Shown here: positions 48,455 to 58,445 of the stretch, piece by piece
How the letters are laid out: every line of letters begins with the position of its first letter
Position numbering within the stretch: the first letter of the stretch is position 1
NCBI RefSeq assembly: GCF_900475315.1
Contig: NZ_LS483369.1
Span: 1,550,001 to 1,614,000, forward strand
Origin: Neisseria cinerea
GTDB lineage: Bacteria > Pseudomonadota > Gammaproteobacteria > Burkholderiales > Neisseriaceae
Length of the DNA: 64,000 bases
Direction of reading: 5' to 3'
Notes under the pieces: generated by a model
The model's database searches: none
What the model saw: the letters and a program-made list of their open reading frames with translations, nothing else
What the model was told of the DNA's origin: nothing
Position numbers and translations under genes: made by a program

Positions 48455-49426
48455 TTATTTATCAACCTGTTTTTTCGTATAAATTAATGATGTCAATATC
48501 GACGCTCCCAATGCGCCGAACACCACCGACAAAGAAATGGAAATCGGGATGTGTACCCAATGCATCATCAGCATTTTCAGACCGATGAAACTCAAAACAA
48601 ATGCCAATCCATATTTCAGGAATACAAAACGTTCCGCGACATCTGCCAGAAGGAAATACATCGCCCTCAAACCCAAAACGGCAAAAATATTGGATGTCAA
48701 CACGATGAACGGGTCTGTGGTTACCGCAAAAACCGCCGGTATGCTGTCCACCGCAAATATAACATCACTCAACTCAATCATGATTAAAACTAAAAACAGC
48801 GGAGTGGCTATTTTTTTGCCGTTTTCGATGGTGAAAAATTTATCTCCGTGAAATTCAGAGCCGACGGGAATAATTTTCTTCACAACACCCAACAGCCGGT
48901 TGCCGGACAAGTCTTCTTCATCCTCCTCCGACTTCATCATGCGTATACCCGTGTACAGCAGGAACGCGCCAAAAAGGTAAAGTATCCATTCAAACTGCCG
49001 AACCAGTGCCGCACCGATAAAAATCATTACGGCACGCAAAACCAATGCCCCAAATACGCCGTACAGCAAAACACGGTGCTGATACTTCGGAGCAACTTTA
49101 AAATAGCCGAAAATCATCAGGAATACGAATATGTTGTCCACCGCCAGCGACTTTTCCAAAATATATCCGGTAAAAAACTCCAAAACTTTTTCTTTAGCTA
49201 CTGCGGCTCCATACACGGGATTGCCGGCAAGCTCGATATACAGCCATCCGGCAAACAGGCAGGATACGGCAACCCATAATCCGCTCCACGCCAACGCTTC
49301 TTTGATGCCGACTTTATGGCTGCCGTTTTTCCTCAGTGAAAGCATATCGACGGCAACCATAAGCAATACGGCGGTAAAAAAAACGCCGTAAAACAACGGC
49401 GTCCCGACTTCGGGGAATTCAGACAT
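48455..49426 (-). CDS. TerC family integral membrane protein
   Basis: A 323-residue membrane protein with about nine helices and TerC signatures: LEKSLAVDNIFVFLMIFGYF, FGALVLRAVMIFIGAALV, and IELSDVIFAVDSIPAVFAVT with its acidic intramembrane residues. TerC/Alx-type proteins are associated with manganese export and metal loading of exported enzymes. No yybP-type manganese riboswitch lies upstream: only 29 bp separate it from the CopD-like gene. Confidence 0.9.
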   Translation of the reverse strand: MSEFPEVGTPLFYGVFFTAVLLMVAVDMLSLRKNGSHKVGIKEALAWSGLWVAVSCLFAGWLYIELAGNPVYGAAVAKEKVLEFFTGYILEKSLAVDNIFVFLMIFGYFKVAPKYQHRVLLYGVFGALVLRAVMIFIGAALVRQFEWILYLFGAFLLYTGIRMMKSEEDEEDLSGNRLLGVVKKIIPVGSEFHGDKFFTIENGKKIATPLFLVLIMIELSDVIFAVDSIPAVFAVTTDPFIVLTSNIFAVLGLRAMYFLLADVAERFVFLKYGLAFVLSFIGLKMLMMHWVHIPISISLSVVFGALGASILTSLIYTKKQVDK

Positions 49427-49455
49427 TATTCAATCTCCTATTTTGAGGATTTTAT

Positions 49456-49905
49456 TCACCAGCTGAGATAAAACATGGCCTTCGCCAAAAACACAATCAG
49501 CAGCATATGGGTAAAGACAACGGCGTGTATGTATTTCGACCACCTCACGGTTAACGTGGAGCGCGCCATTTTGACGACGGCTATGGCAAAGTGCACCAAC
49601 ACGCTGCATGCAAGCAGGATTTTCAAGGCCAGCATCGTACCGAAGGATGTGGTAAACGGTTCACCCAATACAGGAAGATAACGGTTTGCCGCCATCACGA
49701 TGCCGCTGGCAAACAAGAGTCCGACCACTGCCGGCATCACCCTGACGGCGCGGTAAGACATGGCTTTTTCCACTTCCCGCCGCGACTCCCTGGACACCCT
49801 GCCTGTATGCAGGACGGACAACACCAGCATTTCAAAAAATACGCCTCCGACAAAGGCAATGGCGCAATACAGGTGGACAATGTGCGCAACGGCATAAATG
49901 CTCAT
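49456..49905 (-). CDS. CopD-like four-helix membrane protein
   Basis: A 149-residue protein with four membrane helices and conserved intramembrane histidines (AVAHIVHLYCAIAFVGG, and others near HFAIAV and AVVFTHM), resembling CopD/YebZ-type domains. The copper link is by family only. It lies between waaA and terC, all codirectional, and is probably part of one transcript. Confidence 0.7.
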   Translation of the reverse strand: MSIYAVAHIVHLYCAIAFVGGVFFEMLVLSVLHTGRVSRESRREVEKAMSYRAVRVMPAVVGLLFASGIVMAANRYLPVLGEPFTTSFGTMLALKILLACSVLVHFAIAVVKMARSTLTVRWSKYIHAVVFTHMLLIVFLAKAMFYLSW

Positions 49906-49942
49906 ACGATACCCCTACCTAAATCTGTGAATGCCGATTGTA

Positions 49943-51220
49943 TCACTCGCATACAGAATCCGCATTTCGCACTGTCTGGCAAATCATTTCCGCCATTCTC
50001 CCACTAGCCCCGCGATGTTGGGAAATGAATTTTTCGATACGCTCACTCATCGGTGCGCCGCTTCCTCCTTGCGCCAATACCGATTCGACCGCCTCACGCC
50101 ATCCGTCTGCAGAATCTACCTGGATTGCCGCACCGGCCTCCAGTGCATGGCTGCATGCCTGGGCAAAGTTGTAAGTAGAAAAGCCGAATATCGTAGGAAC
50201 ATGACAGGAAAGCGGTTCGATGATGTTTTGACAGCCGGAATCCACCAAGCTTCCTCCGACAAAGGCGACATCGGCACTTAAATAATACGCATGCAGTTCC
50301 CCCATACTGTCCCCTATCCAGACCTGCGTATCGGCCGCCACCGGCAAACCGTCACTGCGCCGCTGAACCTTAAACCCGAAGCGTTCTGCCGTTTCAAATG
50401 CCGTCTGAAAATGCTCTGGATGCCGTGGGACAATAACCAAAAGTGCATTTCCGCGATATTTCCGCCATGCCGCCAACAGTTTCTCCGCCTCGTCCTCCCC
50501 TTTGTATACGCGCGTGCTGCCGCACACGGCAACCGGACGGCCTCCGATTCGTTTTTTAAATTTATCCGCCAGTATATTCATACTTTCAGACGGCATCATG
50601 TCGTATTTGGTATTGCCGCACACACTGCTTTCCCGTACGCCTATCCGCATCAGGCGGGCGGCATCCGCCTCCGTCTGAGCCAGACAGCCGGACAATGAAG
50701 CTGCTGCAGGACGGATCAGGCTGAGTATTTTTAAATATCCTTTCAGAGATTTTTCCGACAGCCTTGCATTTGCCAAAAACAGCGGAATCCCTTCCTCCCG
50801 ACACGCCGTCATCAGGTTGGGCCAGATTTCCGTTTCCATCAACACGCCGAACAAAGGGCGGTGTTCGCGCAAAAACTGCCTCACCCATGCCTTTCTGTCA
50901 TAAGGCAGGTAACGGCATTGCGCATCAGGAAACACCGCCTGAGCCGTTTCCCGCCCTGTCGGTGTCATCTGGGTAATCAGCAGCGGCACGCCGGGAAAAC
51001 GCTGCCTTAACTCATTCACCAGCGGTAAGGCGGCACGCGTTTCACCGACAGACACCGCATGTATCCAAATCGCACCACTAACCGGATGCGGATGCGGTTT
51101 GCCGAAGCGCTCCCCCCAATTTTCCCTATACGCCGGAGATTTCTCCGCCCGCTTGCGAAGCCGGTGCCGTATCAATACCGGCACAAACCGCCACAACACA
51201 TCATAAAGCCATTGAAACAT
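49943..51220 (-). CDS. waaA: 3-deoxy-D-manno-octulosonic acid (Kdo) transferase
   Basis: Inner-membrane-anchored glycosyltransferase adding Kdo residues to lipid IVA. The 425-residue protein begins MFQWLYDVLWRFVPVLIRHRLRKRA and shows GAIWIHAVSVGETRAALPL with the catalytic glutamate, the VLMETEIWPNL segment and FVGGSLVDSGCQNIIEPLS near the end. AT-DUS copies are embedded in the coding sequence at 50398-50409 and 50585-50596. Confidence 0.94.
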   Translation of the reverse strand: MFQWLYDVLWRFVPVLIRHRLRKRAEKSPAYRENWGERFGKPHPHPVSGAIWIHAVSVGETRAALPLVNELRQRFPGVPLLITQMTPTGRETAQAVFPDAQCRYLPYDRKAWVRQFLREHRPLFGVLMETEIWPNLMTACREEGIPLFLANARLSEKSLKGYLKILSLIRPAAASLSGCLAQTEADAARLMRIGVRESSVCGNTKYDMMPSESMNILADKFKKRIGGRPVAVCGSTRVYKGEDEAEKLLAAWRKYRGNALLVIVPRHPEHFQTAFETAERFGFKVQRRSDGLPVAADTQVWIGDSMGELHAYYLSADVAFVGGSLVDSGCQNIIEPLSCHVPTIFGFSTYNFAQACSHALEAGAAIQVDSADGWREAVESVLAQGGSGAPMSERIEKFISQHRGASGRMAEMICQTVRNADSVCE

Positions 51221-51240
51221 TAAAATTTTCCGTAAAACAA

Positions 51241-51267
51241 ATGCCGTCTGAACGGTTCAGACGGCAT
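51241..51267 (-). terminator. AT-DUS hairpin behind gnd
   Basis: AT-DUS 51241-51252 and complement 51256-51267, 15 bp past the gnd stop. Confidence 0.8.
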
Positions 51268-51281
51268 ATCCTGAAACAGTT

Positions 51282-52730
51282 TTAAATATCGTACGTCGTC
51301 GAAGCGGTATCTCCGCCTTTGCCCGTCCAGTTCGTATGGAAAAACTCGCCTCTCGGTTTATCGGTCCGTTCGTACGTATGCGCACCGAAATAGTCACGTT
51401 GCGCCTGCAGTAGGTTGGCAGGCAGCCGTTCGGACGTATAGCCGTCTAAAAACGTAACGGCGGAAGCCATACACGGCATGGGGATACCGCATTCGATTGC
51501 CTTGGCAACCACTTTTCGCCATGCCGGAAGGCATGTTTCCAAAATATTTTTAAAGTAGGGATCAGTACCTAAAAACACCAAATCCGGATTGTTTTCATAG
51601 GCATCGCGGATATTGCTTAAGAATGCGCTGCGAATGATGCACCCCTCGCGCCAGAGCAAGGCCGTTTTGCCGTAGTTTAAATTCCAGTTATAGGTTTCCC
51701 CAGCTTCCCGAATCAGCATAAATCCTTGCGCATACGAAATTATTTTTGATGCAAGCAATGCTTGGCGCAAATTGTCGACCCATTGTTTTTTATCCCCATC
51801 CACAGGGAAAACTTTTTGTCCGAACAATTTACTGTTTTGAGTACGCTGTTCTTTCAGCGAAGAAACACAACGGGCAAACACGGCTTCTGAAATCAGCGTC
51901 AGCGGAATACCTAAATCCAGCGCATTGATACCCGTCCATTTCCCCGTTCCCTTTTGTCCTGCCGTATCGAGGATTTTTTCAACCAGCGGTTCGCCTCCCT
52001 CGTCTTTGTACGCCAAAATGGATGCCGTAATTTCAATAAGATACGAGTTAAGCTCGGTTTGATTCCATTCGGCGAATACTTGATGCATTTCTTCGTGGGA
52101 CATACCTAGGCCATCTTTCATAAATTGGTATGCCTCGCAAATCAACTGCATATCGCCGTATTCGATACCGTTGTGTACCATTTTGACGAAATGTCCCGCC
52201 CCATCCCTGCCGACCCAATCGCAACACGGCTCACCTTGAGGGGTTTTCGCGGCAATCGCCTGGAAAATCGGTTTAACAGCTTCCCATGCACGCTCATCTC
52301 CGCCCGGCATGATAGACGGGCCGTGCCGCGCGCCTTCCTCTCCGCCGGAGACCCCCATGCCGACAAACAAAATACCTTTTTCGGAAAGGTAACGGGTGCG
52401 TCTGTTTGTATCCGGATAATTAGCATTTCCTCCGTCAATGATGATATCGCCCTTATCCAAAAGCGGCAACAGCTGTTCGATAAAGTTGTCAACCACCGAA
52501 CCTGCCTTAACCATCAGCATAATTTTTCTTGGTTTTTCCAGTTTATCAACCAAGTCCTGCAACGAATATGCGCCGATAACGTCCGTACCTTGTGCAGCAC
52601 CTTTTAAAAATTCGTCAACTTTAGAAACAGTCCGGTTATAGGCAACAACCTTAAAACCATGATCGTTCATATTCAGAATCAAGTTTTGTCCCATAACGGC
52701 CAAACCGATTAAACCCAGATTGCCTTTCAT
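51282..52730 (-). CDS. gnd: 6-phosphogluconate dehydrogenase, decarboxylating
   Basis: Pentose phosphate pathway enzyme producing ribulose 5-phosphate, CO2 and NADPH. The 482-residue protein has the N-terminal NADP fold GLIGLAVMGQNLILNM, the substrate loop VSGGEEGARHGPSIMPGG, and KMVHNGIEYGDMQ with the catalytic lysine. The ATG at 52730 is chosen because GGAG stands 9 bp upstream; an ATG at 52748 has no ribosome-binding site. Confidence 0.95.
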   Translation of the reverse strand: MKGNLGLIGLAVMGQNLILNMNDHGFKVVAYNRTVSKVDEFLKGAAQGTDVIGAYSLQDLVDKLEKPRKIMLMVKAGSVVDNFIEQLLPLLDKGDIIIDGGNANYPDTNRRTRYLSEKGILFVGMGVSGGEEGARHGPSIMPGGDERAWEAVKPIFQAIAAKTPQGEPCCDWVGRDGAGHFVKMVHNGIEYGDMQLICEAYQFMKDGLGMSHEEMHQVFAEWNQTELNSYLIEITASILAYKDEGGEPLVEKILDTAGQKGTGKWTGINALDLGIPLTLISEAVFARCVSSLKEQRTQNSKLFGQKVFPVDGDKKQWVDNLRQALLASKIISYAQGFMLIREAGETYNWNLNYGKTALLWREGCIIRSAFLSNIRDAYENNPDLVFLGTDPYFKNILETCLPAWRKVVAKAIECGIPMPCMASAVTFLDGYTSERLPANLLQAQRDYFGAHTYERTDKPRGEFFHTNWTGKGGDTASTTYDI

Positions 52731-53395
52731 TCCTGGAAGCTCCGTCATTGATTTAATTTATCAACTTTAACTCTACCTGATTTACATCTATTTAACAATA
52801 TTTAACGTTTAAAGTTTTGAAAAAGGTTCTTTACGCTTTTGCCAGACGTGCGTTGAAGAATTTAATTTAAATATAATTTTAAATAATAAAAAGCTGATGA
52901 TATTGAGTCTGAAAACCTTCTGTGAATAACTTTTTTTTGTATTTATTTTCAATAGGATGTTTTTTTATTTTGGGTGTCGGCAAGTTAGCAGGGGTTTTGT
53001 GCATTTCTGTGGATAGATTTGCCTGGAATTTAAGACCTGTGAATAACTTTACTGTTATGCAGCGATATTCTCGGTTTTGTTCCTCTGCGGGTGTTCGTAT
53101 ATTTCATGGAGGACGTAGCGGGGTGATTTATGGTGGCGGATGTTGCGTATTGGTGGAAATTTTTTAAAAAATATAGGTGATTTATGCAGAACGTTCAAAA
53201 CGGAAATAACAAAAAAACCATCTTGTGCATAAGTGGTGGAAAATTTATGGAGAAATCAGATTGTTTAATAAACTCAATATGTTATTTTTAATTGTAGTGT
53301 GTATAAATAAAAAATAGAAGTATGATGATATATAAAAATGCCGTCTGAAACATTGGATTTCCTTGTTCAGACGGCATTGGGGGGTAAGTTGGAAG
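52731..53395. other. AT-rich gene-free region with DnaA-box cluster (candidate oriC)
   Basis: Holds five exact DnaA boxes (TTATNCACA, either strand): 52921-52929, 53038-53046, 53224-53232, 53298-53306 and 53396-53404, the last overlapping the lpxC stop. A one-mismatch box lies at 53008-53016. A very AT-rich tract at about 52860-52895 could be an unwinding element. No credible gene is present. Function as an origin is inferred from box density only. Confidence 0.6.
53338..53377 (-). terminator. AT-DUS hairpin behind lpxC
   Basis: AT-DUS 53338-53349 and complement 53366-53377, 19 bp past the lpxC stop. Confidence 0.75.
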
Positions 53396-54319
53396 TTATC
53401 CACACTTCTTGAGGTTTAAGTCGTGAAATGCAGGAGGCAAGTCTTCGCTGTTGGAAAATTCGACCCATTCGTAGGTGGTCTCGTCCGCCAGAACTGCGCG
53501 TAATAGTGCATTGTTAATGGCATGTCCTGATTTGTAGCCTTCGAATGCGCCGATGAGCGGATGCCCGACGATATACAAATCGCCGATGGCATCAAGGATT
53601 TTGTGGCGGACAAACTCATCGGGATAGCGTAAACCTTCGGGATTCAGGACATCCGTGTCGTCAATCACGATGGCGTTGTTCAAATTGCCGCCTAAGCCGA
53701 GATTGTGGGCACGCATCATTTCAACTTCGTGCATAAAGCCGAAAGTGCGCGCGCGTGCGATTTCATCGATGTAGGATTTGCCAGCGAAATCGATTTCAAA
53801 AGTGGGCGAGCTGCGGTTGAAAACCGGATGGTCGAATTCGATGGTCAGGGTAACTTTAAATCCGTCATACGGTGTAAAGCGCACCCATTTTCCCGCTTCT
53901 TTGACTTCGACGGGTTTGAGGATTTTTAAAAAACGCTTTTGCGCCTTTTGGTCGACAACGCCCGCATCTTGCAGGAGGTAAATAAACGGCAGGCTGGAGC
54001 CGTCCATAATCGGGATTTCGGGCGCGTTCAACTCAATCAATGCATTGTCGATACCGTAGGCGGACAGTGCGGACATGATGTGTTCGATGGTGCCGACGCG
54101 CACGCCTTTGTCGGTAACGATGGTGGAGGAAAGGCGGGTATCGTTGATCAAATAAGGGGTCAGCTTGATTTGTTCGCCCATCTCGCCGTCCAAATCGGTG
54201 CGGCGGAAGGAAATCCCGCTGTTTTCAGGCGAGGGGTGCAGGGTCAGCGCGACCCGTTCGCCCGAATGTAGTCCGACTCCGGTAACGCTGATGGATTTAG
54301 CCAAAGTTCTTTGCAGCAT
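53396..54319 (-). CDS. lpxC: UDP-3-O-acyl-N-acetylglucosamine deacetylase
   Basis: Zinc amidase catalysing the committed step of lipid A synthesis. The 307-residue protein begins MLQRTLAKSISVTGVGLHSGE. Zinc ligands are His80 (GTIEHIMSAL), His239 and Asp243 (VRHKILDAIGD); Glu79 and His266 (SGHAINN) are the catalytic acid/base residues. ATG 54319 has AAGGAAG upstream. The adjacent locus lacks the pilin genes found there in some relatives. Confidence 0.97.
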   Translation of the reverse strand: MLQRTLAKSISVTGVGLHSGERVALTLHPSPENSGISFRRTDLDGEMGEQIKLTPYLINDTRLSSTIVTDKGVRVGTIEHIMSALSAYGIDNALIELNAPEIPIMDGSSLPFIYLLQDAGVVDQKAQKRFLKILKPVEVKEAGKWVRFTPYDGFKVTLTIEFDHPVFNRSSPTFEIDFAGKSYIDEIARARTFGFMHEVEMMRAHNLGLGGNLNNAIVIDDTDVLNPEGLRYPDEFVRHKILDAIGDLYIVGHPLIGAFEGYKSGHAINNALLRAVLADETTYEWVEFSNSEDLPPAFHDLNLKKCG

Positions 54320-54430
54320 AAACCGCTTCCTTATCAATGGGGTAAGTTGAGGAATGATACGATAAAACCGGAAAAACAGGCTATGTTTTTCAATAGTATT
54401 TGCCAATACGGATGTTTTATTTAAAACAAA

Positions 54431-54469
54431 ATGCCGTCTGAAACGATTTGTTTGTGTTTCAGACGGCAT
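54431..54469 (-). terminator. AT-DUS hairpin behind the FKBP gene
   Basis: AT-DUS 54431-54442 and complement 54458-54469, 14 bp past the FKBP stop codon. Confidence 0.8.
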
Positions 54470-54482
54470 GGGTCAGGCAGCT

Positions 54483-54812
54483 TTATTCGTACACTTTCAA
54501 CAGCTCGACTTCAAATATCAAAGTGGCGTGCGGGGGAATCACACCGCCGGCACCGTGTGCGCCGTAACCCATTTCCGAAGGGATGGTCAGCTTGCGTTTG
54601 CCGCCTTCCTTCATGCCGCCGAAGCCTTCGTCCCAACCTTTGATAACTTGTCCGACGCCGAGCGTGATGGTCAGCGGTTGGCGGCGGTCGAGGCTGGAGT
54701 CGAATTTGGTTCCGTTTTCCAGCCAGCCGGTGTAGTGGACGGTGATTTCTTTACCCTTTACCGCCTCTTTGCCGAAGCCTTCCTGCAAATCTTCAATAAT
54801 CAGGCTGCCCAT
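54483..54812 (-). CDS. FKBP-type peptidyl-prolyl cis-trans isomerase
   Basis: A compact 109-residue single FKBP domain without a signal peptide, so cytoplasmic. It has the classic motifs [49 protein letters not shown] and [16 protein letters not shown]. It accelerates proline isomerisation in folding proteins. Confidence 0.95.
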   Translation of the reverse strand: MGSLIIEDLQEGFGKEAVKGKEITVHYTGWLENGTKFDSSLDRRQPLTITLGVGQVIKGWDEGFGGMKEGGKRKLTIPSEMGYGAHGAGGVIPPHATLIFEVELLKVYE

Positions 54813-54889
54813 ATCTGTCCTTTCGTTGCTTGTTGGTTAAAACGGCAAGGGTAACATACCGTCCGTCGAAGTCAAATGCCGCTCAAACG

Positions 54890-55108
54890 TCAGCTGCACC
54901 GGTGCAGCTGAAACGGCTGTGTTTGTTGGACTGTTTTATTTTTTTCGTAAAGGTTCCATGCTTTTTCATGGAAATAGAAAACGACGGTGTTGATTAGGGG
55001 CTCGACCAGTGCGACCGCCCCCGATACGCCTATACTGCCCGTCAGTACATAGGTTACACTGAAGGCGACGCTGAAATGCAGTGCGGCAAAAGTCAAGGTT
55101 TTAAGCAT
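54890..55108 (-). CDS. DUF2061 small membrane protein
   Basis: A 72-residue protein with two membrane segments and the DUF2061 pattern (TLTFAALHFSVAFSVTYVLTG, then EPLINTVVFYFHEKAW). Function unknown. Three consecutive ATG codons follow AAGGAG; the third (55108) has the best spacing, so I start there. The C-terminal HRCS end is not conserved in families I know. Confidence 0.8.
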   Translation of the reverse strand: MLKTLTFAALHFSVAFSVTYVLTGSIGVSGAVALVEPLINTVVFYFHEKAWNLYEKNKTVQQTQPFQLHRCS

Positions 55109-55241
55109 CATCATCTCCTTGATTGAAAAATTAATTGAAAATTTACGGAGAGATGATAAAGATTATCCTAAGGCTGCGCGGTTTAAATTTGCTATTTACT
55201 GTTAGTGTAAATGAATCATTTTTCAAATAGGGATAAAAATT

Positions 55242-56195
55242 ATGAATCAGAAGAAAGTAGTCGTATTGGATGCGGATACTTTACCCGGTCGGGCTTTTCA
55301 CTTCGATTTCCCGCACGAGCTTGCGGTTTACGGCACGACAGATGCTGCGGAAACGGCGGTACGCGTATGCGGTGCGCACATTGTCATCACCAATAAGGTT
55401 GTCATTTCTGCCGATATCATTGCGGATAATCCTCAGCTTGAGCTGATTGCCGTCAGTGCGACCGGTGTGAACAATGTCGATATTGAGGCTGCGAAGGCGG
55501 CTGGCATTGTCGTATGCAATGTCCGCGCCTACGGAAACGAATCGGTTGCGGAACATGCCTTTATGCTGATGATTGCCTTGATGCGGAATTTGCCTGCTTA
55601 TCAGCGTGATGTTGCGGCAGGATTATGGGAGAAGTCGCCGTTTTTCTGCCATTACGGTGCGCCGATTCGGGATTTGAACGGTAAAATGCTGGCGGTTTTC
55701 GGACGCGGCAATATAGGACGGACGCTTGCCCGATATGCACAGGCGTTCGGTATGAGGGTGGTGTTTGCCGAACACAAACACGCGCCCGCTGTGCGTGAAG
55801 GCTATGTTTCCTTTGAAGATGCGGTACGGGCTGCTGATGTGTTGTCGCTGCACTGTCCGCTGAACGCCCAAACTGAAAATATGATAGGCGAAAACGAATT
55901 ACAGCAGATGAAGCCCGGTGCGGTTTTGATCAATTGCGGGCGCGGCGGGCTGGTGGATGAAAACGCGCTGGTTGCCGCACTCAAATACGGGCAGATCGGC
56001 GGGGCAGGTGTTGATGTTTTGACGGAGGAACCGCCTAGGGGCGGCAATCCCCTGTTGAATGCCCGCCTTCCCAATCTGATTGTTACGCCGCATACCGCGT
56101 GGGCAAGCCGTGAAGCGTTGGACAGGCTGTTCGATATATTGTTGGCGAACATTAACGCCTTTGTGAAAGGCGAGGCGCAAAACCGGGTGGTTTGA
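55242..56195 (+). CDS. D-2-hydroxyacid dehydrogenase (glycerate dehydrogenase-like)
   Basis: A 317-residue NAD-dependent D-isomer-specific dehydrogenase, with the Rossmann motif AVFGRGNIGRTLARYAQAFG, the substrate arginine in INCGRGGLVDENALVAAL, glutamate in DVLTEEPP and the catalytic histidine in VTPHTAWAS. It probably acts on hydroxypyruvate/glycerate or a similar acid; substrate not determinable from sequence. Confidence 0.88.
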   Translation: MNQKKVVVLDADTLPGRAFHFDFPHELAVYGTTDAAETAVRVCGAHIVITNKVVISADIIADNPQLELIAVSATGVNNVDIEAAKAAGIVVCNVRAYGNESVAEHAFMLMIALMRNLPAYQRDVAAGLWEKSPFFCHYGAPIRDLNGKMLAVFGRGNIGRTLARYAQAFGMRVVFAEHKHAPAVREGYVSFEDAVRAADVLSLHCPLNAQTENMIGENELQQMKPGAVLINCGRGGLVDENALVAALKYGQIGGAGVDVLTEEPPRGGNPLLNARLPNLIVTPHTAWASREALDRLFDILLANINAFVKGEAQNRVV

Positions 56196-56217
56196 GCTTG
56201 TCGGGATGACGAAAAAA

Positions 56218-56252
56218 ATGCCGTCTGAACGCCCAAAGGGTTCAGACGGCAT
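56218..56252. terminator. AT-DUS hairpin between the dehydrogenase gene and metG
   Basis: AT-DUS 56218-56229 and complement 56241-56252, then T-run; serves convergent genes. Confidence 0.8.
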
Positions 56253-56269
56253 TTTTTTGATATTTCTGC

Positions 56270-58327
56270 TTAACCGACTTTGTCGCCCGGTTGCGCGCCT
56301 GCGTCGACATCGAGGAGCTTCAGTTTGCCCTCTGCTGTGGCGGCGGAGAGGATCATGCCTTCGGATACGCCGAATTTTGCCATTTTGCGCGGGGCGAAGT
56401 TGGCGACGGCGATGACCATGCGGCCGTTCAATTCGGCTGGATTTGGGTAAGACGCGGCGATGCCGGAGAAGATGATGCGTTTTTCAAAACCGAAATCGAG
56501 GTCGAATTTCAAAAGTTTGGTGCTGCCTTCGACGGCTTCGCAGTTCAATACTTTGGCGACGCGCATGTCGATTTTCATGAAGTCGTCGAAGCTGGCCTGT
56601 TCGGCGACTTTTTCGTATTTGCTCTCTTCGGCGGCAGGCGCGGCTGCCGCGGCGATGCTTTGTTTGTTGGCTTCGATTAAATCGTCCACTTGTTTTTGCT
56701 CCACTCGTTGCATTAAATGTTCGTATTTGTTGATGGCGTGTTCGCCCAAGGTTTCGCGTGTATTTGCCCAAGTGATGGCTTCCAAATTCAGGAATTTGGC
56801 GGCATTTTCGGCCACTTTCGGCAATACGGGGGCGAGGTAGGCGGTTAACACGGTAAAGGCGTTGATGAGCTCGCTGCATACTTTGTGCAGGCGTGCGTCT
56901 TGGCCTTCTTGTTTGGCGAGTTCCCAAGGTTTGTTGGCATCAACGTATTCGTTGACAATGTCCGCCAAGGCCATGATGTCGCGCAGGGCTTTGGCGTATT
57001 CGCGGCTTTCGTAGCATTCGGCAATGGCTTCGCTTTGCGCAGTTAGTTTTGCCAGCAATGCACTGTCGGCAACGTCTTTCAGACAGCCTTCAAAGCGTTT
57101 GGCGATGAAACCTGAAGCACGGGCGGCGATGTTGACGTATTTGCCGACGAGGTCGCTGTTGACGCGCGAAATAAAGTCTTGCAGGTTCAAATCGATGTCT
57201 TCGATTTTGCTGTTGAGTTTGGCAGCGATGTAGTAGCGCATCCACTCGGGGTTCAGGCCTTGTTCCAGGTAGGATTTGGCGGTGATGAAGGTGCCGCGCG
57301 ATTTGGACATTTTTTGTCCGTCGACAGTCAAGAAGCCGTGTGCGTACACGCCAGTCGGGGCGCGGTGGCCGGAGAAATGCAGCATGGCGGGCCAGAACAG
57401 GGCGTGGAAATAGAGGATGTCTTTGCCGATGAAGTGGTACATCTCGGTTTGGCTGTCGGCTTTGAAGTATTCGTCAAAATTGACGCCGATGCGGTCGCAC
57501 AGGTTTTTAAACGACGCCATGTAGCCGACGGGCGCGTCCAGCCAGACGTAGAAGTATTTGCCCGGCGCGTCGGGGATTTCGAAACCGAAATACGGCGCGT
57601 CGCGGGAGATGTCCCAGTCGGACAGGGTGGTTTCTTCGCCTTCGCCCAGCCATTCTTTCATTTTGTTGAGGGCTTCAGGTTGCAGATGGGGCTTGCCGTC
57701 GTGCGGATTGTTGCCGGAAGTCCATGCTTTGAGGAAGTCGGCGCATTCGCCCAGTTTGAAGAAAAAGTGTTCGGATTCGCGCAATTCGGGTTTGGCACCG
57801 GATACAGCGGAATACGGGTTAATCAGTTCGGTCGGGGAATAGGTCGTGCCGCAGACTTCGCAGTTGTCGCCGTATTGGTCTTGGGCGTGGCATTTCGGGC
57901 ATTCGCCTTTGACGAAGCGGTCGGGCAGGAACATTTGTTTTTCTGGGTCGAAAAGTTGTTCGATGACGCGGCTCTCAATCTTGCCGTTGGCTTTCAGCGC
58001 GCGGTAAATGTCTTGGGAAAACTGTTTGTTTTCAGGGGAATGGGTGCTGTAATAATTGTCGTAGCCGATACCGAAACCGGTAAAGTCGGCGAGGTGTTCT
58101 TCGCGCACTTTGGCAATCATGTCTTCGGGAGCAATGCCTTGTTTTTGCGCGGCAAGCATTACAGGCGTGCCGTGAGTGTCGTCGGCGCAGCAGTAGTAGC
58201 ATTCGTGGCCGCGCAGTTTTTGGAAGCGCACCCAAACGTCGGTTTGGATGTGTTCGACCATGTGGCCGAGGTGGATGCTGCCGTTGGCATAGGGCAGGGC
58301 AGAGGTAACGAGGATTTTGCGTGTCAT
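56270..58327 (-). CDS. metG: Methionine-tRNA ligase
   Basis: A 685-residue long-form class I synthetase. It has [16 protein letters not shown] (HIGH-type motif), a zinc knuckle ([17 protein letters not shown]), [12 protein letters not shown] (KMSKS) and a C-terminal tRNA-binding EMAP/OB domain ([20 protein letters not shown]) for dimerisation. No strong ribosome-binding site is evident. Confidence 0.97.
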   Translation of the reverse strand: MTRKILVTSALPYANGSIHLGHMVEHIQTDVWVRFQKLRGHECYYCCADDTHGTPVMLAAQKQGIAPEDMIAKVREEHLADFTGFGIGYDNYYSTHSPENKQFSQDIYRALKANGKIESRVIEQLFDPEKQMFLPDRFVKGECPKCHAQDQYGDNCEVCGTTYSPTELINPYSAVSGAKPELRESEHFFFKLGECADFLKAWTSGNNPHDGKPHLQPEALNKMKEWLGEGEETTLSDWDISRDAPYFGFEIPDAPGKYFYVWLDAPVGYMASFKNLCDRIGVNFDEYFKADSQTEMYHFIGKDILYFHALFWPAMLHFSGHRAPTGVYAHGFLTVDGQKMSKSRGTFITAKSYLEQGLNPEWMRYYIAAKLNSKIEDIDLNLQDFISRVNSDLVGKYVNIAARASGFIAKRFEGCLKDVADSALLAKLTAQSEAIAECYESREYAKALRDIMALADIVNEYVDANKPWELAKQEGQDARLHKVCSELINAFTVLTAYLAPVLPKVAENAAKFLNLEAITWANTRETLGEHAINKYEHLMQRVEQKQVDDLIEANKQSIAAAAAPAAEESKYEKVAEQASFDDFMKIDMRVAKVLNCEAVEGSTKLLKFDLDFGFEKRIIFSGIAASYPNPAELNGRMVIAVANFAPRKMAKFGVSEGMILSAATAEGKLKLLDVDAGAQPGDKVG

Positions 58328-58386
58328 GGTTTATGCTTTTGGGGATAGATGGTAAAGGGGAATTATACCGTAAATCCGATGGATAA

Positions 58387-58426
58387 ATGCCGTCTGAAGC
58401 CTGAAAAATCAGGCTTCAGACGGCAT
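58387..58426 (-). terminator. Extended AT-DUS hairpin behind glmS
   Basis: AT-DUS 58387-58398 and complement 58415-58426; pairing continues through GCCTGA/TCAGGC, giving an 18-bp perfect stem. Confidence 0.85.
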
Positions 58427-58445
58427 GTTCGCAAACTATCCGGAC

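Noticed and set aside
49427-49455. Manganese riboswitch upstream of terC
   Set aside because: Only 29 bp separate terC from the upstream gene, too short for a yybP-ykoY element.
52922-53167. 81-residue frame in the gnd-lpxC gap
   Set aside because: It starts inside a DnaA box, has no ribosome-binding site and shows unnatural composition (many C, G, R and F residues). It is more likely spurious in origin-type DNA.
57179-58348. 389-residue frame antisense to metG
   Set aside because: Same reason: the HIGH and KMSKS motifs prove metG on the opposite strand.
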